Below are positions 42,953 through 52,334 of a DNA stretch of 64,000 nt, piece by piece; position 1 is the first letter of the stretch; every line of letters begins with the position of its first letter. This stretch comes from Reinekea marinisedimentorum (lineage in GTDB: Bacteria; Pseudomonadota; Gammaproteobacteria; Pseudomonadales; Natronospirillaceae): the NCBI RefSeq assembly GCF_004341165.1, contig NZ_SLZR01000005.1, positions 1 through 64,000 on the forward strand. The letters are read 5' to 3'. The notes under the pieces were generated by a model. It did no database searches. It was not told the DNA's origin and was given only the letters and a program-made list of their open reading frames with translations. A program made the translations under genes and the position numbers.

Positions 42953-44632
42953 ATGAACACTCAGGCCATGATATTCACCACGGCACTGGCAATGCTGGTG
43001 AGCTGCGGTACATACGAAAGCAAACAGACAGCAAAAGCTTCGGCAGGTCAGCCGGAACCGACAACCGTAAAACAACCGGTTATTACCGAAACGGAACAGC
43101 TCAATGAAATCGCCGCAGATATAGCATCTGAGCGCGTGCTTTTATCACAGCCGATGCCCGTCAGCCAGGCATTGCCGGCCAGCAAGATGGCCTTTGTACA
43201 GGAGGCCACCCTGCCGCCGGAAAACCGCGAAAACTACGCCGAACAGCAGATTTCACCGGTCAAGATCACTCTCGATGAGCCCGTCAGCACCTTTTCCATA
43301 GATGTTGATACGGCCAGCTACACCAATGCACGGCGGTTTCTAACACAGGGGCAACTGCCCCCCGCCGAAGCGATTCGCGTTGAAGAGTTCATTAATTATT
43401 TCGACTATGAACTGAAAGCCCCGGGCAGCGCTGCCGAACCGATTCGGATCGAAACCGAACAGATGGCAACACCGTGGAATAAGAACACTCAGCTGCTGCG
43501 GGTATCGCTGCAGGCGTACCGAACCCGCATTGACGATCTGCCACCGATGAATCTGGTGTTTCTGCTGGATGTATCCGGCTCGATGAACTCACCCGATAAG
43601 CTGCCACTATTACAGCGCAGCTTTAACACCCTGGTCAACCAGCTGCGCCCGCAAGACCATGTCGCCATTGCCGTTTACGCAGGCAGTTCCGGAGTTGTGC
43701 TGGAGCCGACCCGTGGCGATAAAAAGACCGCCATCAACCGCGCCATCAATGAACTGCGCGCTGGCGGCAGTACGCATGGCAGCGCCGGCATTCATCTGGC
43801 GTATGACCTAGCGCAGGAGAACTTTGTTGAGGGCGGCATTAACCGAATCATTCTGGCGACGGACGGAGACTTTAACGTTGGCACCACCAGCATTGATGAT
43901 CTGCAAAAGCTGATTGAAAAGAAACGCGAGCGCGGTGTGTTTCTCAGTGTTATTGGCTTCGGGCAGGGCAATTACAACGACCACCTGATGGAAGAGCTTT
44001 CCAACCATGGCAACGGCACCGCCTACTACATCGACAGCTTTCAGGAAGCTCGGAAAATCTTCGCGCATCAGCTGACATCGACACTGCAGACCGTCGCGAA
44101 AGACGTCAAGATTCAGGTCGAATTCAATCCGGCACAGGTTGCTGAGTACCGGTTAATTGGTTACGACAACCGAACCCTGAACCGGGAAGATTTCAATAAC
44201 GACAAAATTGATGCCGGTGAAATGGGTGCGGGCCATTCGGTCACCGCACTCTACGAGATTGTCACCACCGACAGCAGCTTCCGTTTCAACCAGCCACTGC
44301 GCTACAAGGCAAGCACGCAGCACAGCGATAGCACCGGCAACGAACTGGCCTTTGTTCAGGTGCGTTACAAAAAACCGGAAGAAAGCCAGAGTGAACTGAT
44401 GTCTGCGCCAGTGAACGACCGCAGCAATGACGAACCCTCCTCCAGCATGCAGTTGGCAGCTGCAGTGGCCTGGTTTGGTGAACAGCTGCGCGGCAGTTTA
44501 TACCTGCAGAGCTACAGCAGCGGCGAGCTGGCCAATTTAATCAGCCCATCACTCAGCCGGGACGAATGGGGTTACCGCCGCGAACTACAGCAGCTGGTAC
44601 ACAACTACCAGACCATTGCCCAGCAGCCCTAG
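42953..44632 (+). CDS. vWA-domain lipoprotein (YfbK-like)
   Basis: The 559-residue protein has a signal peptide with lipobox-like MLVSCG at about residues 14-19. An N-terminal von Willebrand-associated region (FSIDVDTASYTNARRFL, EEFINYFDY) precedes the vWA domain with the MIDAS motif FLLDVSGSM near residue 203 and ATDGDFNVG. A C-terminal DUF3520-type domain follows. This is the YfbK arrangement. Metal-dependent protein binding in the envelope is likely. ECF sigma and anti-sigma-like genes follow, a common genomic linkage that suggests a shared regulatory unit (inference). Confidence 0.88.
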   Translation: MNTQAMIFTTALAMLVSCGTYESKQTAKASAGQPEPTTVKQPVITETEQLNEIAADIASERVLLSQPMPVSQALPASKMAFVQEATLPPENRENYAEQQISPVKITLDEPVSTFSIDVDTASYTNARRFLTQGQLPPAEAIRVEEFINYFDYELKAPGSAAEPIRIETEQMATPWNKNTQLLRVSLQAYRTRIDDLPPMNLVFLLDVSGSMNSPDKLPLLQRSFNTLVNQLRPQDHVAIAVYAGSSGVVLEPTRGDKKTAINRAINELRAGGSTHGSAGIHLAYDLAQENFVEGGINRIILATDGDFNVGTTSIDDLQKLIEKKRERGVFLSVIGFGQGNYNDHLMEELSNHGNGTAYYIDSFQEARKIFAHQLTSTLQTVAKDVKIQVEFNPAQVAEYRLIGYDNRTLNREDFNNDKIDAGEMGAGHSVTALYEIVTTDSSFRFNQPLRYKASTQHSDSTGNELAFVQVRYKKPEESQSELMSAPVNDRSNDEPSSSMQLAAAVAWFGEQLRGSLYLQSYSSGELANLISPSLSRDEWGYRRELQQLVHNYQTIAQQP

Positions 44633-44696
44633 TAGTACAGGTTAAGCGCGGTAAACTGCTACACTAGCCAGCTATAACTCTTTATTCAGTACGGAA

Positions 44697-45302
44697 ATGA
44701 CCCTACTTTCAAGCGCGCAAAACTGGTGGCGAAAGAAGCAATCCAAGGCAAGCGCGGAGCAGCTGTCAGACGAACAACTGCTGCTCAGCTTTATTGCCGA
44801 AACAAACGCCAGCTTCATAGAAATACTGATGCAGCGCCACAATAAGGCGCTGTTTCACTTTCTGCTTTCGCTTTCCGATGCGCAAACAGCAGAAGACATC
44901 GCCCAGCAAACCTGGCTGAAGCTGCTGGAGAACCCTGAGCGCTACAACAAACAGCAAGCGGCCTTTCGTACCTGGCTGTTTACCGTCGGTAGAAACCAGC
45001 TTTTTGATGTATTGCGCCAATCTGCACGCTGGCAGTGGCAGCCCATTGAAGAAACAGCCAATGACGATCTGCCCGCCTATAACGATGAACTGCACTTTAC
45101 CGAGCAGGAAAACCTGCAACAAAGATTTAACCAGGCTCTGGAAGCCCTGCCCTTCGCCCAGCGCGAAGCCATCACCCTGCAACTGGAAGGCTTCTCACTG
45201 GAAGAAATCGCAGCAATCATCGGTGAAAAACCAGAAACCATAAAAAGCCGGTTACGATTCGCCAGAAAGAACCTTAAGCAACAACTGGAGCCGACAGCAT
45301 GA
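44697..45302 (+). CDS. ECF-type RNA polymerase sigma factor
   Basis: The 201-residue protein has sigma region 2 (FIEILMQRHNKALFHFLLSL, DAQTAEDIAQQTWLKLL, FRTWLFTVGRNQLFDVLR) and region 4 (LEALPFAQREAITLQLEGFSLEEIA with helix-turn-helix GEKPETIKSRLRFARKNLK), joined by an acidic linker. It lacks other sigma-70 regions and so is group IV. It lies 64 bp after the vWA lipoprotein and overlaps the next gene by ATGA. Confidence 0.92.
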   Translation: MTLLSSAQNWWRKKQSKASAEQLSDEQLLLSFIAETNASFIEILMQRHNKALFHFLLSLSDAQTAEDIAQQTWLKLLENPERYNKQQAAFRTWLFTVGRNQLFDVLRQSARWQWQPIEETANDDLPAYNDELHFTEQENLQQRFNQALEALPFAQREAITLQLEGFSLEEIAAIIGEKPETIKSRLRFARKNLKQQLEPTA

Positions 45303-45976
45303 GTAAACACAACCCACCAAAAACTGTCTCGCTCTCCAAACTTTATGAGAACCGCAAAGCCAGCACAGACGCGCCAACCAGCATTGAAAAAAAGGTGCTG
45401 GCACAGATAAAAACCGGGGATGAAAAAACCAACCGGCGCTACCGCTTTCTTGCTGAGGCCATCGTCGGCATCATTATATTTATCATCGTGCTGCCACATG
45501 GCCTACAGGTGAATAACGAACCCGCCGTTGAACCCATGTCGATGACTGAACTGCTGGCCACGGTTCAGGAGGCCAAACCTAAAGTCAGCGAACAACTGGT
45601 CACCGCACCGGCAGCGAAAGAAGCCCAGCCAGCGGCTGAGCGAAGCTTTTCTGCAACGATGCAGGCCGATACCGAAATGGCCGAGAATGAGCTGACCATA
45701 ACCACAGAACCCGCCCTGGTGGCAGCCGATGAAGTGGCGCCACCCGCAGTAAACACGGCAAAGGCGTTGAGCGCTGCAGCTGAAACTACAGAACCATTAG
45801 TGCTGCTGGTCGTCGATGGCAGTGCAGGCACCTTTACCGACTGCAACAATCAGACGATTACTTTGCCCGTTCAAACCAAGCTCACCGGCTGGGTGAAAGC
45901 TACGCTAGGCGACGAACAGAACTGGAGCTTAGAAGCGACTGAAAAACCGGACAATTGCCAGATAGAAATGGAATAG
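45299..45976 (+). CDS. Putative anti-sigma factor (single-pass membrane protein)
   Basis: The 225-residue protein has a basic cytoplasmic N terminus of about 45 residues, one transmembrane helix (AIVGIIIFIIVLPHGL, about residues 57-72) and an Ala/Glu/Thr-rich region. A small C-terminal globular part with two Cys ends it. There is no recognisable zinc-binding anti-sigma motif. The 4-nt overlap with the sigma gene and its topology support an anti-sigma role (inference). Confidence 0.65.
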   Translation: MSKHNPPKTVSLSKLYENRKASTDAPTSIEKKVLAQIKTGDEKTNRRYRFLAEAIVGIIIFIIVLPHGLQVNNEPAVEPMSMTELLATVQEAKPKVSEQLVTAPAAKEAQPAAERSFSATMQADTEMAENELTITTEPALVAADEVAPPAVNTAKALSAAAETTEPLVLLVVDGSAGTFTDCNNQTITLPVQTKLTGWVKATLGDEQNWSLEATEKPDNCQIEME

Positions 45977-46110
45977 CAGGTCAGCTTTTACTAACCACGG
46001 CAACTTATAATTTTATAACTCCCGCACACTTTAGACTGGATAAATCCTATATTCTGCAGCGCCTGTAAATTTACTTTCAGACGCCCATGAATAATAAGGA
46101 TAAAAACCAA

Positions 46111-48834
46111 ATGTCCCTTCTTGCATTAGAAAAACACAAGTACATTGAAAGACCCTTAGTCGCCGCCATTCTGGCGATCAGCCTGTTAGGGCTTTCGGCC
46201 TGTGGCGATGAATCGGAAAGCACAGATACACAGCTCAACACAGAATCGGGCTCTGGTGAGCAAACTGACAGTACGGATACTGAAAACACAGATTCAGACA
46301 TCAATGACTCAACCGACGCGATTACCGAAGACAGCGGCGATGGCAACTTTAGCCGTGGCAGTCTGGGCGACAACGATGACGTACCGGACTACAGCTGCGA
46401 CACCATCGTAAGCTCAATATCTGCGTTGGAATCTGCCGTCAGTGAAACCATGAGCGCCGGAACAACGCTATGCCTGGCCGACGGAAATTACACGAACCTG
46501 GCGCTCAGCTTTGGCGGCACCGGCACCGCCAGTGACCCGATCGTCGTGGCTGCGGAAAACCCCGGCAATGTCGTTATTGGCGGTGAGGTAGGGGTTCGCA
46601 TGGGTGGTGAATATGTATATCTGCAGGGTTTTATCTTTAAAGACGGCAACAGCGACAGCGACTTACTGCAAACCCGTCTGGGCAGCAACCCCAGCGAGTA
46701 TTGCTACCATTGCCGCATCAGCGAAATAGCCGTTATCAACTTCGATGAAGACGCCGATGACAGCACCAAGTGGATTCACATTTATGGCAACAACAACCGG
46801 GTTGATCACAGTTATTTTTCCGGCAAAAGCAATGCTGGGGCACTGCTTGTTGTAAACAGAGAGCTGGGCGATTACGTGACTACTGCCGATGAGGCCTACG
46901 GAAACTACATCACCATTGACCATAACTATTTTGGCGACCGGCCACCGGCTGACGGTAAGGCCTACGCCGATAGCAGCGATAATGAATACGAGGCCGTGCG
47001 CATTGGCACCAGCGATGCGCATACTTCCAATTCAAATTCCGTTGTTGAATACAACTTCTTTGAAAAAATTCAGGGTGAAGCTGAGGTCATTTCCAATAAA
47101 TCCGGCAACAACACCATTCGCTACAACACCATTCGCGACAGCTATGGCTCGCTTACGACCCGTCACGGATCTTCGGCCACAATCGCCGGCAACGTCATCA
47201 TCGGCGACGACCACCCCTATGCAGGCGGTTTGCGCATCGTGGACGATGGTCACAGCGTCTACAACAACTACATTGAAGGTGCACGCTACCTCGATACCAC
47301 ACACCATGGCGGCATCGTTTTAATGGGTTCTGATGGCTCCACCACCAACGGCTACCAACAACTGGAAAATGTGATGGTGGCGAATAACACCATTATCGAC
47401 AGCGTTAACAGCCTGAATGTAGACGGCGGCAACAAGAGCAGTAACCCTGAAAGTGTCTACCTGGTGAATAACCTGATTCAGGATGCTATTGGCGCTGTGA
47501 TTACGCAATCTGATGACGGCATGCCGGTTAACTCAACCATAGAAGGCAATATTTTTTACGGTCAATCCTATGCCGACAGTGACAGTGTTATTTTGGTGCA
47601 AGGAATTAGCTGGCTTGATGCAGAGCTGGAAACCGACAGTTTAGGCATCGACCGCCCGACCGAGGCCACCAGCGCCGACCTGCAGGTAGACGCTTACCAG
47701 AACGATGATTTTGACAGCATCACAACCGACATGGATGGCCAGGTAAGAGGCACCACCACAACGCTGGCCGGTGCAGATGAGCTGATCGAATCCACCACGA
47801 CACTGGGCCTGCTTAACCGTTACGATGTCGGCCCGATAAATTACACGCCGGCCGCAACGGATGCGCACGTTCAACAGGTTTCTATCAGTAATCACGATTT
47901 CGACGATGGCAGCGAAAGCTGGACACTGGACAGCGGCGCATCGATCTCCACCGACAGCGAGCACGTGTTTTCGCGCGGCAGCAGCGCCTATATTGAAACC
48001 GCCGGCAGCAAAGTCAGCCAGCAGGTTACACTGGCCGCCGATACCAACTACACCTTAACCGCATTCGCCACCGGCATCGCCACACTGGGCGCAGAGCTGG
48101 AGGGTGTCAGCTATGAAACCAGCATCAATGAATCGGACTACGATTTAGTCAGTGTCAGCTTTAACTCGGCAAGCGCCACCAGCGCCACGGTTTACGGCAT
48201 GATGAGCACCAGCGTCGAAACCACCGCCGCGCTTGTCGATGGCGACTTCAGTGACTTTTACAGCGACGCCGGCACCAGTGAGGACTGGGTAATAATCGAA
48301 AGCGACAGCCAAGACGCCACCATCGGAACGGTGAATGCTTCCAGCAACAGTGCCTCGGGCGACGACGGCAGCCTTCGGTTTAAATATTCCAGCACAAGCG
48401 AAGTTGGTGAGCCAGAGGTCAAACAGCTGATCAGCGATTTACCCGCCAATACCGACTTTACGCTCGCCATCTATGTACTGGAGAAGAACGACAGCGCACT
48501 TTCGCTCACTTGGGGAGCTTATGCCGGCGATTCTGATCAGGTTCTGTATAGCGAGGAAATCGACATTCAGACATTAAAAAACTCAGACGCCGAAGAAGGT
48601 GACGATAGCTTCCTGAAAACAGAGCTCAGCTTTAACAATGGCAGCAATACAGAGCTGACCGTCTTCGTGCGTTACAACGCTCATACGCTCCTGGCTGATG
48701 GCACTCTAACAGACGTCACAAATACCGAGGTACGTATCGACGATGTCAGCCTCACCTACCAGGGCGAACCCTCCGGTGGCGACGTTGCAATTTTTGACAG
48801 CTTCCGCTTGGTATCGCACGAAAGCCTTGAATAA
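46111..48834 (+). CDS. PL6 family polysaccharide lyase lipoprotein (alginate lyase-like)
   Basis: PL6 enzymes cleave alginate or dermatan by beta-elimination. The 907-residue pre-protein has a lipobox LLGLSAC and an acidic Asp/Ser/Thr linker to about residue 85. A right-handed beta-helix domain follows, with the PL6 catalytic Lys in VISNKSGNNTIRYN and Arg in LTTRHGSSA, and abundant Asn-rich turns. The C-terminal 300 residues hold two beta-sandwich modules that may bind carbohydrate. ATG 46111 (AAGGA 10 nt upstream) is preferred to 46087. A strong terminator follows. The enzyme should sit on the cell surface or in the periplasm. Confidence 0.9.
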   Translation: MSLLALEKHKYIERPLVAAILAISLLGLSACGDESESTDTQLNTESGSGEQTDSTDTENTDSDINDSTDAITEDSGDGNFSRGSLGDNDDVPDYSCDTIVSSISALESAVSETMSAGTTLCLADGNYTNLALSFGGTGTASDPIVVAAENPGNVVIGGEVGVRMGGEYVYLQGFIFKDGNSDSDLLQTRLGSNPSEYCYHCRISEIAVINFDEDADDSTKWIHIYGNNNRVDHSYFSGKSNAGALLVVNRELGDYVTTADEAYGNYITIDHNYFGDRPPADGKAYADSSDNEYEAVRIGTSDAHTSNSNSVVEYNFFEKIQGEAEVISNKSGNNTIRYNTIRDSYGSLTTRHGSSATIAGNVIIGDDHPYAGGLRIVDDGHSVYNNYIEGARYLDTTHHGGIVLMGSDGSTTNGYQQLENVMVANNTIIDSVNSLNVDGGNKSSNPESVYLVNNLIQDAIGAVITQSDDGMPVNSTIEGNIFYGQSYADSDSVILVQGISWLDAELETDSLGIDRPTEATSADLQVDAYQNDDFDSITTDMDGQVRGTTTTLAGADELIESTTTLGLLNRYDVGPINYTPAATDAHVQQVSISNHDFDDGSESWTLDSGASISTDSEHVFSRGSSAYIETAGSKVSQQVTLAADTNYTLTAFATGIATLGAELEGVSYETSINESDYDLVSVSFNSASATSATVYGMMSTSVETTAALVDGDFSDFYSDAGTSEDWVIIESDSQDATIGTVNASSNSASGDDGSLRFKYSSTSEVGEPEVKQLISDLPANTDFTLAIYVLEKNDSALSLTWGAYAGDSDQVLYSEEIDIQTLKNSDAEEGDDSFLKTELSFNNGSNTELTVFVRYNAHTLLADGTLTDVTNTEVRIDDVSLTYQGEPSGGDVAIFDSFRLVSHESLE

Positions 48835-48850
48835 CATTTAGCATGAAGTT

Positions 48851-48880
48851 TTTACCCCCGCGATTGCGGGGGCTTTTTTA
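48851..48880 (+). terminator. Terminator of the PL6 lyase gene
   Basis: CCCCCGC-GATT-GCGGGGG (48855-48872) is followed by CTTTTTTA, 20 bp after the stop codon. Confidence 0.95.
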
Positions 48881-48909
48881 AAAGGACGATAACGCAAGCG
48901 CCAACTGAA

Positions 48910-50289
48910 TTAAAACTCGCGCAGCGCAACAGAGACGCGGTTGTTTACCAATGCAACCCGATTCCACTCTTTCGCGGTCATATCCGAGCTTATTGACGGG
49001 TATTCTTGCCGCGGCGATGACAACCCTTCCATGCTGACAAAAAGTTCTATCTGGCCACTGGTGATGGGTGATGCACTCTGTTCAAAATTCGCATAAGCAA
49101 CACTGAGATAATCGGCGCTATCAAACACATCTTCAATATCTTCCAGGAAGGTGCAGCTTTGAATTAAAACATCATCGTCGGCGAGCGACCAATTTCCGCT
49201 GCTATCCTCCGTTAAACAAAAATTACCCTGATGAACAATCAGTTGAACCTCGCCCCAAAAACCGGCGTTTGCCAGCCGATAAACCAGACTGCTGATTTGT
49301 GTTACCTGATCCTCAGCCAGCGGTTCATCGTCAAAACCAAACTGTAAATCAGCATCGACTGCCCAGCCCAGAGCATCAATTAAAGCGCCCCGGTCAACCT
49401 GCTCTGACTGAACATCAGGCACGGAAACTTTGCTGGTCAGGGTTTGAATTAACGATTGCTCTTGCTGAACAATCTGAATCAAACTCTGATAGTCGGCCGA
49501 CAGTCGCGTAAGTGACGACCGCGCCTGATAGTTTTGAAAAACAACAACGCCCAGTACAACCAAAATGCCCCACAGAGCCTTACTACTTAAACTGCTCGTT
49601 TTCGGTTCCACAAGCGATTCTTCTACACTTGCCTGAGACGCCTTTTCACGCTCGTTTTCTTGCTGATTTTTTTGCTCAAACTTGCGGTCAATTTCTGCCG
49701 AAAGGCGTCGCACTAACGAGTATGACTGCTCATGCAATTGCTGACGCAAACCAGAGATATGAAACTCCAGAAGACCAGAAATTTGATCGCGTATTTCCTG
49801 TGGCTGTCGTTTTGAATTTAAACCTGAAGATGAACTATTGATCTCAGGACTGTCAATCTTATCGGTACTTTTCCGGGTCTTTTTGTCCACCAGTGCAGGG
49901 GATTTTTCAGGGGTATCTTTAGGAAAGATATTCAGCATCTCAAGCATGCGCTCAAGGTTTGAAAACTGCATTGTATCCTTAGAAAGAATATCCAGCGCAC
50001 CCAAAGCCCTGGCCTGACTAACATACACATCACCCTGCTGCGAGGTATACATAATAACGGGGATAACGGCCGTTTTAGGGTTCGCTTTAATAATGGATAG
50101 CGCTTCAAGACCATCCATCCCTTCCATGTGGTGATCCAGAAAGATAATCACCGGAGACTCAGTCTTCAGGTAATAGAGCGCCTCTTCTGCAGAATAAGCG
50201 GTATCTACAGCAAGGTTATAACAACCCAGCATCTTTTTAAGACGAACCTGAGCCGTTTTAGAGTCATCAACAATCAGAACACGTTGCAT
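48910..50289 (-). CDS. Membrane-tethered response-regulator receiver protein
   Basis: The 459-residue protein begins with a REC domain (RVLIVDDSKTAQ with the acidic pair at residues 8-9, phospho-acceptor Asp52 in FLDHHMEGMDG, Lys104 in ILSKDT). A charged coiled-coil linker of about 100 residues and a single transmembrane helix near 238-253 (LWGILVVLGVVVFQNY) follow. A second coiled-coil and a C-terminal domain of about 150 residues lie outside the cytoplasm. There is no DNA-binding or enzymatic output that I recognise. A phosphorylation-controlled signal across the membrane is inference. It stands alone on its strand. Confidence 0.85.
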   Translation of the reverse strand: MQRVLIVDDSKTAQVRLKKMLGCYNLAVDTAYSAEEALYYLKTESPVIIFLDHHMEGMDGLEALSIIKANPKTAVIPVIMYTSQQGDVYVSQARALGALDILSKDTMQFSNLERMLEMLNIFPKDTPEKSPALVDKKTRKSTDKIDSPEINSSSSGLNSKRQPQEIRDQISGLLEFHISGLRQQLHEQSYSLVRRLSAEIDRKFEQKNQQENEREKASQASVEESLVEPKTSSLSSKALWGILVVLGVVVFQNYQARSSLTRLSADYQSLIQIVQQEQSLIQTLTSKVSVPDVQSEQVDRGALIDALGWAVDADLQFGFDDEPLAEDQVTQISSLVYRLANAGFWGEVQLIVHQGNFCLTEDSSGNWSLADDDVLIQSCTFLEDIEDVFDSADYLSVAYANFEQSASPITSGQIELFVSMEGLSSPRQEYPSISSDMTAKEWNRVALVNNRVSVALREF

Positions 50290-50602
50290 CCCTCGGCGCC
50301 TCCTTCAGTTAACATGAACTTAGTCAAATACAAGTTGTATCAGGCTGATTTAAACAAGGCAGCAATGAATTCACCAGCTTCTGAAGGGGAATGTGTGAAC
50401 GCTTCACGTTTTTTTAAAATTAACATAGATCAGCGCACAAAATCACACCTGAGAAAATCCAGAAAAGACCGACTCAAAAAGGAAAGCCTGCTCAACTGAA
50501 CGCTCAGCTTTTAGTGAACATGAGATATTTTAGCTTGATCACCGCACCCTGCTTTATTCGACTATACTTCCCTCATCCTGTTCTGGAGTCCCCAGTCAAT
50601 CA
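50290..50602. other. Intergenic region upstream of the SBP gene
   Basis: The gap holds a TATACT (50563-50568) that may be the -10 of the following gene, without a clear -35. A 61-codon basic reading frame at 50314-50499 (ATG, no ribosome site) is present but not supported as a gene. Confidence 0.4.
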
Positions 50603-51370
50603 ATGGCAAAAGTTGTAATCGCCCGCCAGTTACTGGCAATCACCCTGCTGTTTTCTATAGAACGGCTCGCTATTGCCGATGACAGCCTAACCGTATCGAT
50701 CATCGACTACCCTCCCATTAGCTACTACGACTACGCAGCAAACACCGGCAGAGGTGTGGTGGCAGACATCGTAGCTGAGGCGCTCACGGCTGGCGGCTTA
50801 ACACCCACCTTTACCCCGATGCCAATGGCCAGAAGCGTCTGGTCGCTTAACGAAGGCCAGTACCGCGCCACAATCGGTCTGGATAAATGGTTTCAACATG
50901 CAGGTAGAGGCCACCTTATTGATCGTGTTGACATCCTCAATCTCAACTTTGTTTTCTTCTACAAGAGGCAGCGCTTCCCGCAAGGCATTCAATACCAACA
51001 GCTTGAAGAGCTGAACAACTACTCTATCGGTAATGTCAGGGGCAGCGTGACCACCGAGCTGGTAACCGATGCCGACCTAAAGGTTCACTACCTAACTGAA
51101 ATTGAGCAAAACTTTCTTATGCTGGAATCCGGCAGAATTGATCTGGCGATCGCAGTAGAGTTTACCGGCTGGCACATCATTCAGGAGAACTTTCCCGGCC
51201 GGCAAGATGAATTTGCAGCGACAGAACAATCGATGTTCAGCTACCCTGTTTCGTTTATTTTCAGTAAGACAGATACCGTGCTGAAGGAAGCCTTTAAAAA
51301 AGGCATGAATCATATCTACACCAATGGCCGCTACACAGAAATACTGAAAAACTACCTGCCTGAGCATTAG
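50603..51370 (+). CDS. Periplasmic solute-binding protein (SBP family 3-like)
   Basis: The 255-residue protein has a signal peptide ending LAIADD. The family-3 start VSIIDYPPISYYDYAANTGRGVVADIVAEAL is split by the YPP turn, and the C-terminal hinge has LKEAFKKGMNHIYTNGRYTEILKNYLP. Such proteins bind amino acids or similar ligands, or serve as sensor modules. No transporter permease is nearby, so its partner and ligand are unknown. A second related protein lies at 55024. Confidence 0.82.
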   Translation: MAKVVIARQLLAITLLFSIERLAIADDSLTVSIIDYPPISYYDYAANTGRGVVADIVAEALTAGGLTPTFTPMPMARSVWSLNEGQYRATIGLDKWFQHAGRGHLIDRVDILNLNFVFFYKRQRFPQGIQYQQLEELNNYSIGNVRGSVTTELVTDADLKVHYLTEIEQNFLMLESGRIDLAIAVEFTGWHIIQENFPGRQDEFAATEQSMFSYPVSFIFSKTDTVLKEAFKKGMNHIYTNGRYTEILKNYLPEH

Positions 51371-51601
51371 GCGATTAACAGACACCTTAGGTGAGAAGAA
51401 GCAGTTATTTGAGTCATCTGGTTGGAATCAGGGACATCAGTAAAAATCTGTGTTCGACTTTTTATACACATTTAAACCATTCATTTAAGGCCAGCCTTTA
51501 GCCATATTTCGTATGATTATTGAAGCCGAACTTGAAACTTTCATTAATGCCTCGATACTGTTGAGGTACTCAAAACAAACTCACGATAGGAAGGCAGAAA
51601 A

Positions 51602-52102
51602 ATGGCTACAGTTACATTGCAAGGCAACCCTGTTAGCGTTGCAGGTGAATTACCACCGGTTGGTTCTACCGCACCGTCATTTTCTTTGGTTGGTACGGAT
51701 CTCTCGCCGGTTTCACTTGCAGACTTTTCAGGTAAGAAACTGATTCTGAATATTTTCCCAAGTGTAGACACCGGCACCTGTGCGGCGTCCACCCGCCAGT
51801 TCAATGCCTCTATGAATGAGCGTGATGACGTTGTCGTGCTGTGCGTTTCTCAGGATTTGCCATTCGCATTTGCCCGCTTCTGTGGCGCTGAAGGCCTGGA
51901 AAACGTTAAAACAGCCTCAGCCTTCCGCTCCGAAAGCTTCATGGCAGATTACGGCGTTGGTATTGCAGATGGTCCACTACTGGGCTTATGTGCACGCGCT
52001 GTGGTGGTCATTGATGAAGCCGGTAAAGTCGTTCATACCGAACTGGTGGCTGAAATTGCCGATGAACCCAACTATGATGCTGCGCTGCAAGCCGTTGCCT
52101 GA
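51602..52102 (+). CDS. tpx: Thiol peroxidase (atypical 2-Cys peroxiredoxin)
   Basis: Tpx reduces lipid and other hydroperoxides using thioredoxin. The 166-residue protein has the peroxidatic Cys60 in [17 protein letters not shown] and the resolving Cys94 in [18 protein letters not shown], spaced exactly as in E. coli Tpx (61 and 95). [10 protein letters not shown] precedes them and [11 protein letters not shown] ends the protein. An AGGAAG Shine-Dalgarno lies before the ATG. Confidence 0.97.
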   Translation: MATVTLQGNPVSVAGELPPVGSTAPSFSLVGTDLSPVSLADFSGKKLILNIFPSVDTGTCAASTRQFNASMNERDDVVVLCVSQDLPFAFARFCGAEGLENVKTASAFRSESFMADYGVGIADGPLLGLCARAVVVIDEAGKVVHTELVAEIADEPNYDAALQAVA

Positions 52103-52334
52103 TCTAAACTGAATATTTGACCACTAAAAAAGCGGGCATACCGCTCGCTTTACTAATTCTGCTATCAGATTTTCTTCAAAAGACCCTCTAAAAAGCACGG
52201 GTATTATCCCTGCCCGCAGCACGCCCTTCTACGATAGATTTTTTCGATAAAAACCATCGATTAAAAGCCATATCCGCCATCTTCCGTGCGTCTTATTCTA
52301 AGCCGCGAAACTCGCTCCCTTTGCATACCCACGG

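Noticed and set aside
50314-50499. 61-codon basic reading frame upstream of the solute-binding protein gene
   Set aside because: ATG without Shine-Dalgarno in AT-rich intergenic sequence; no domain. Kept only as a note in the region entry.
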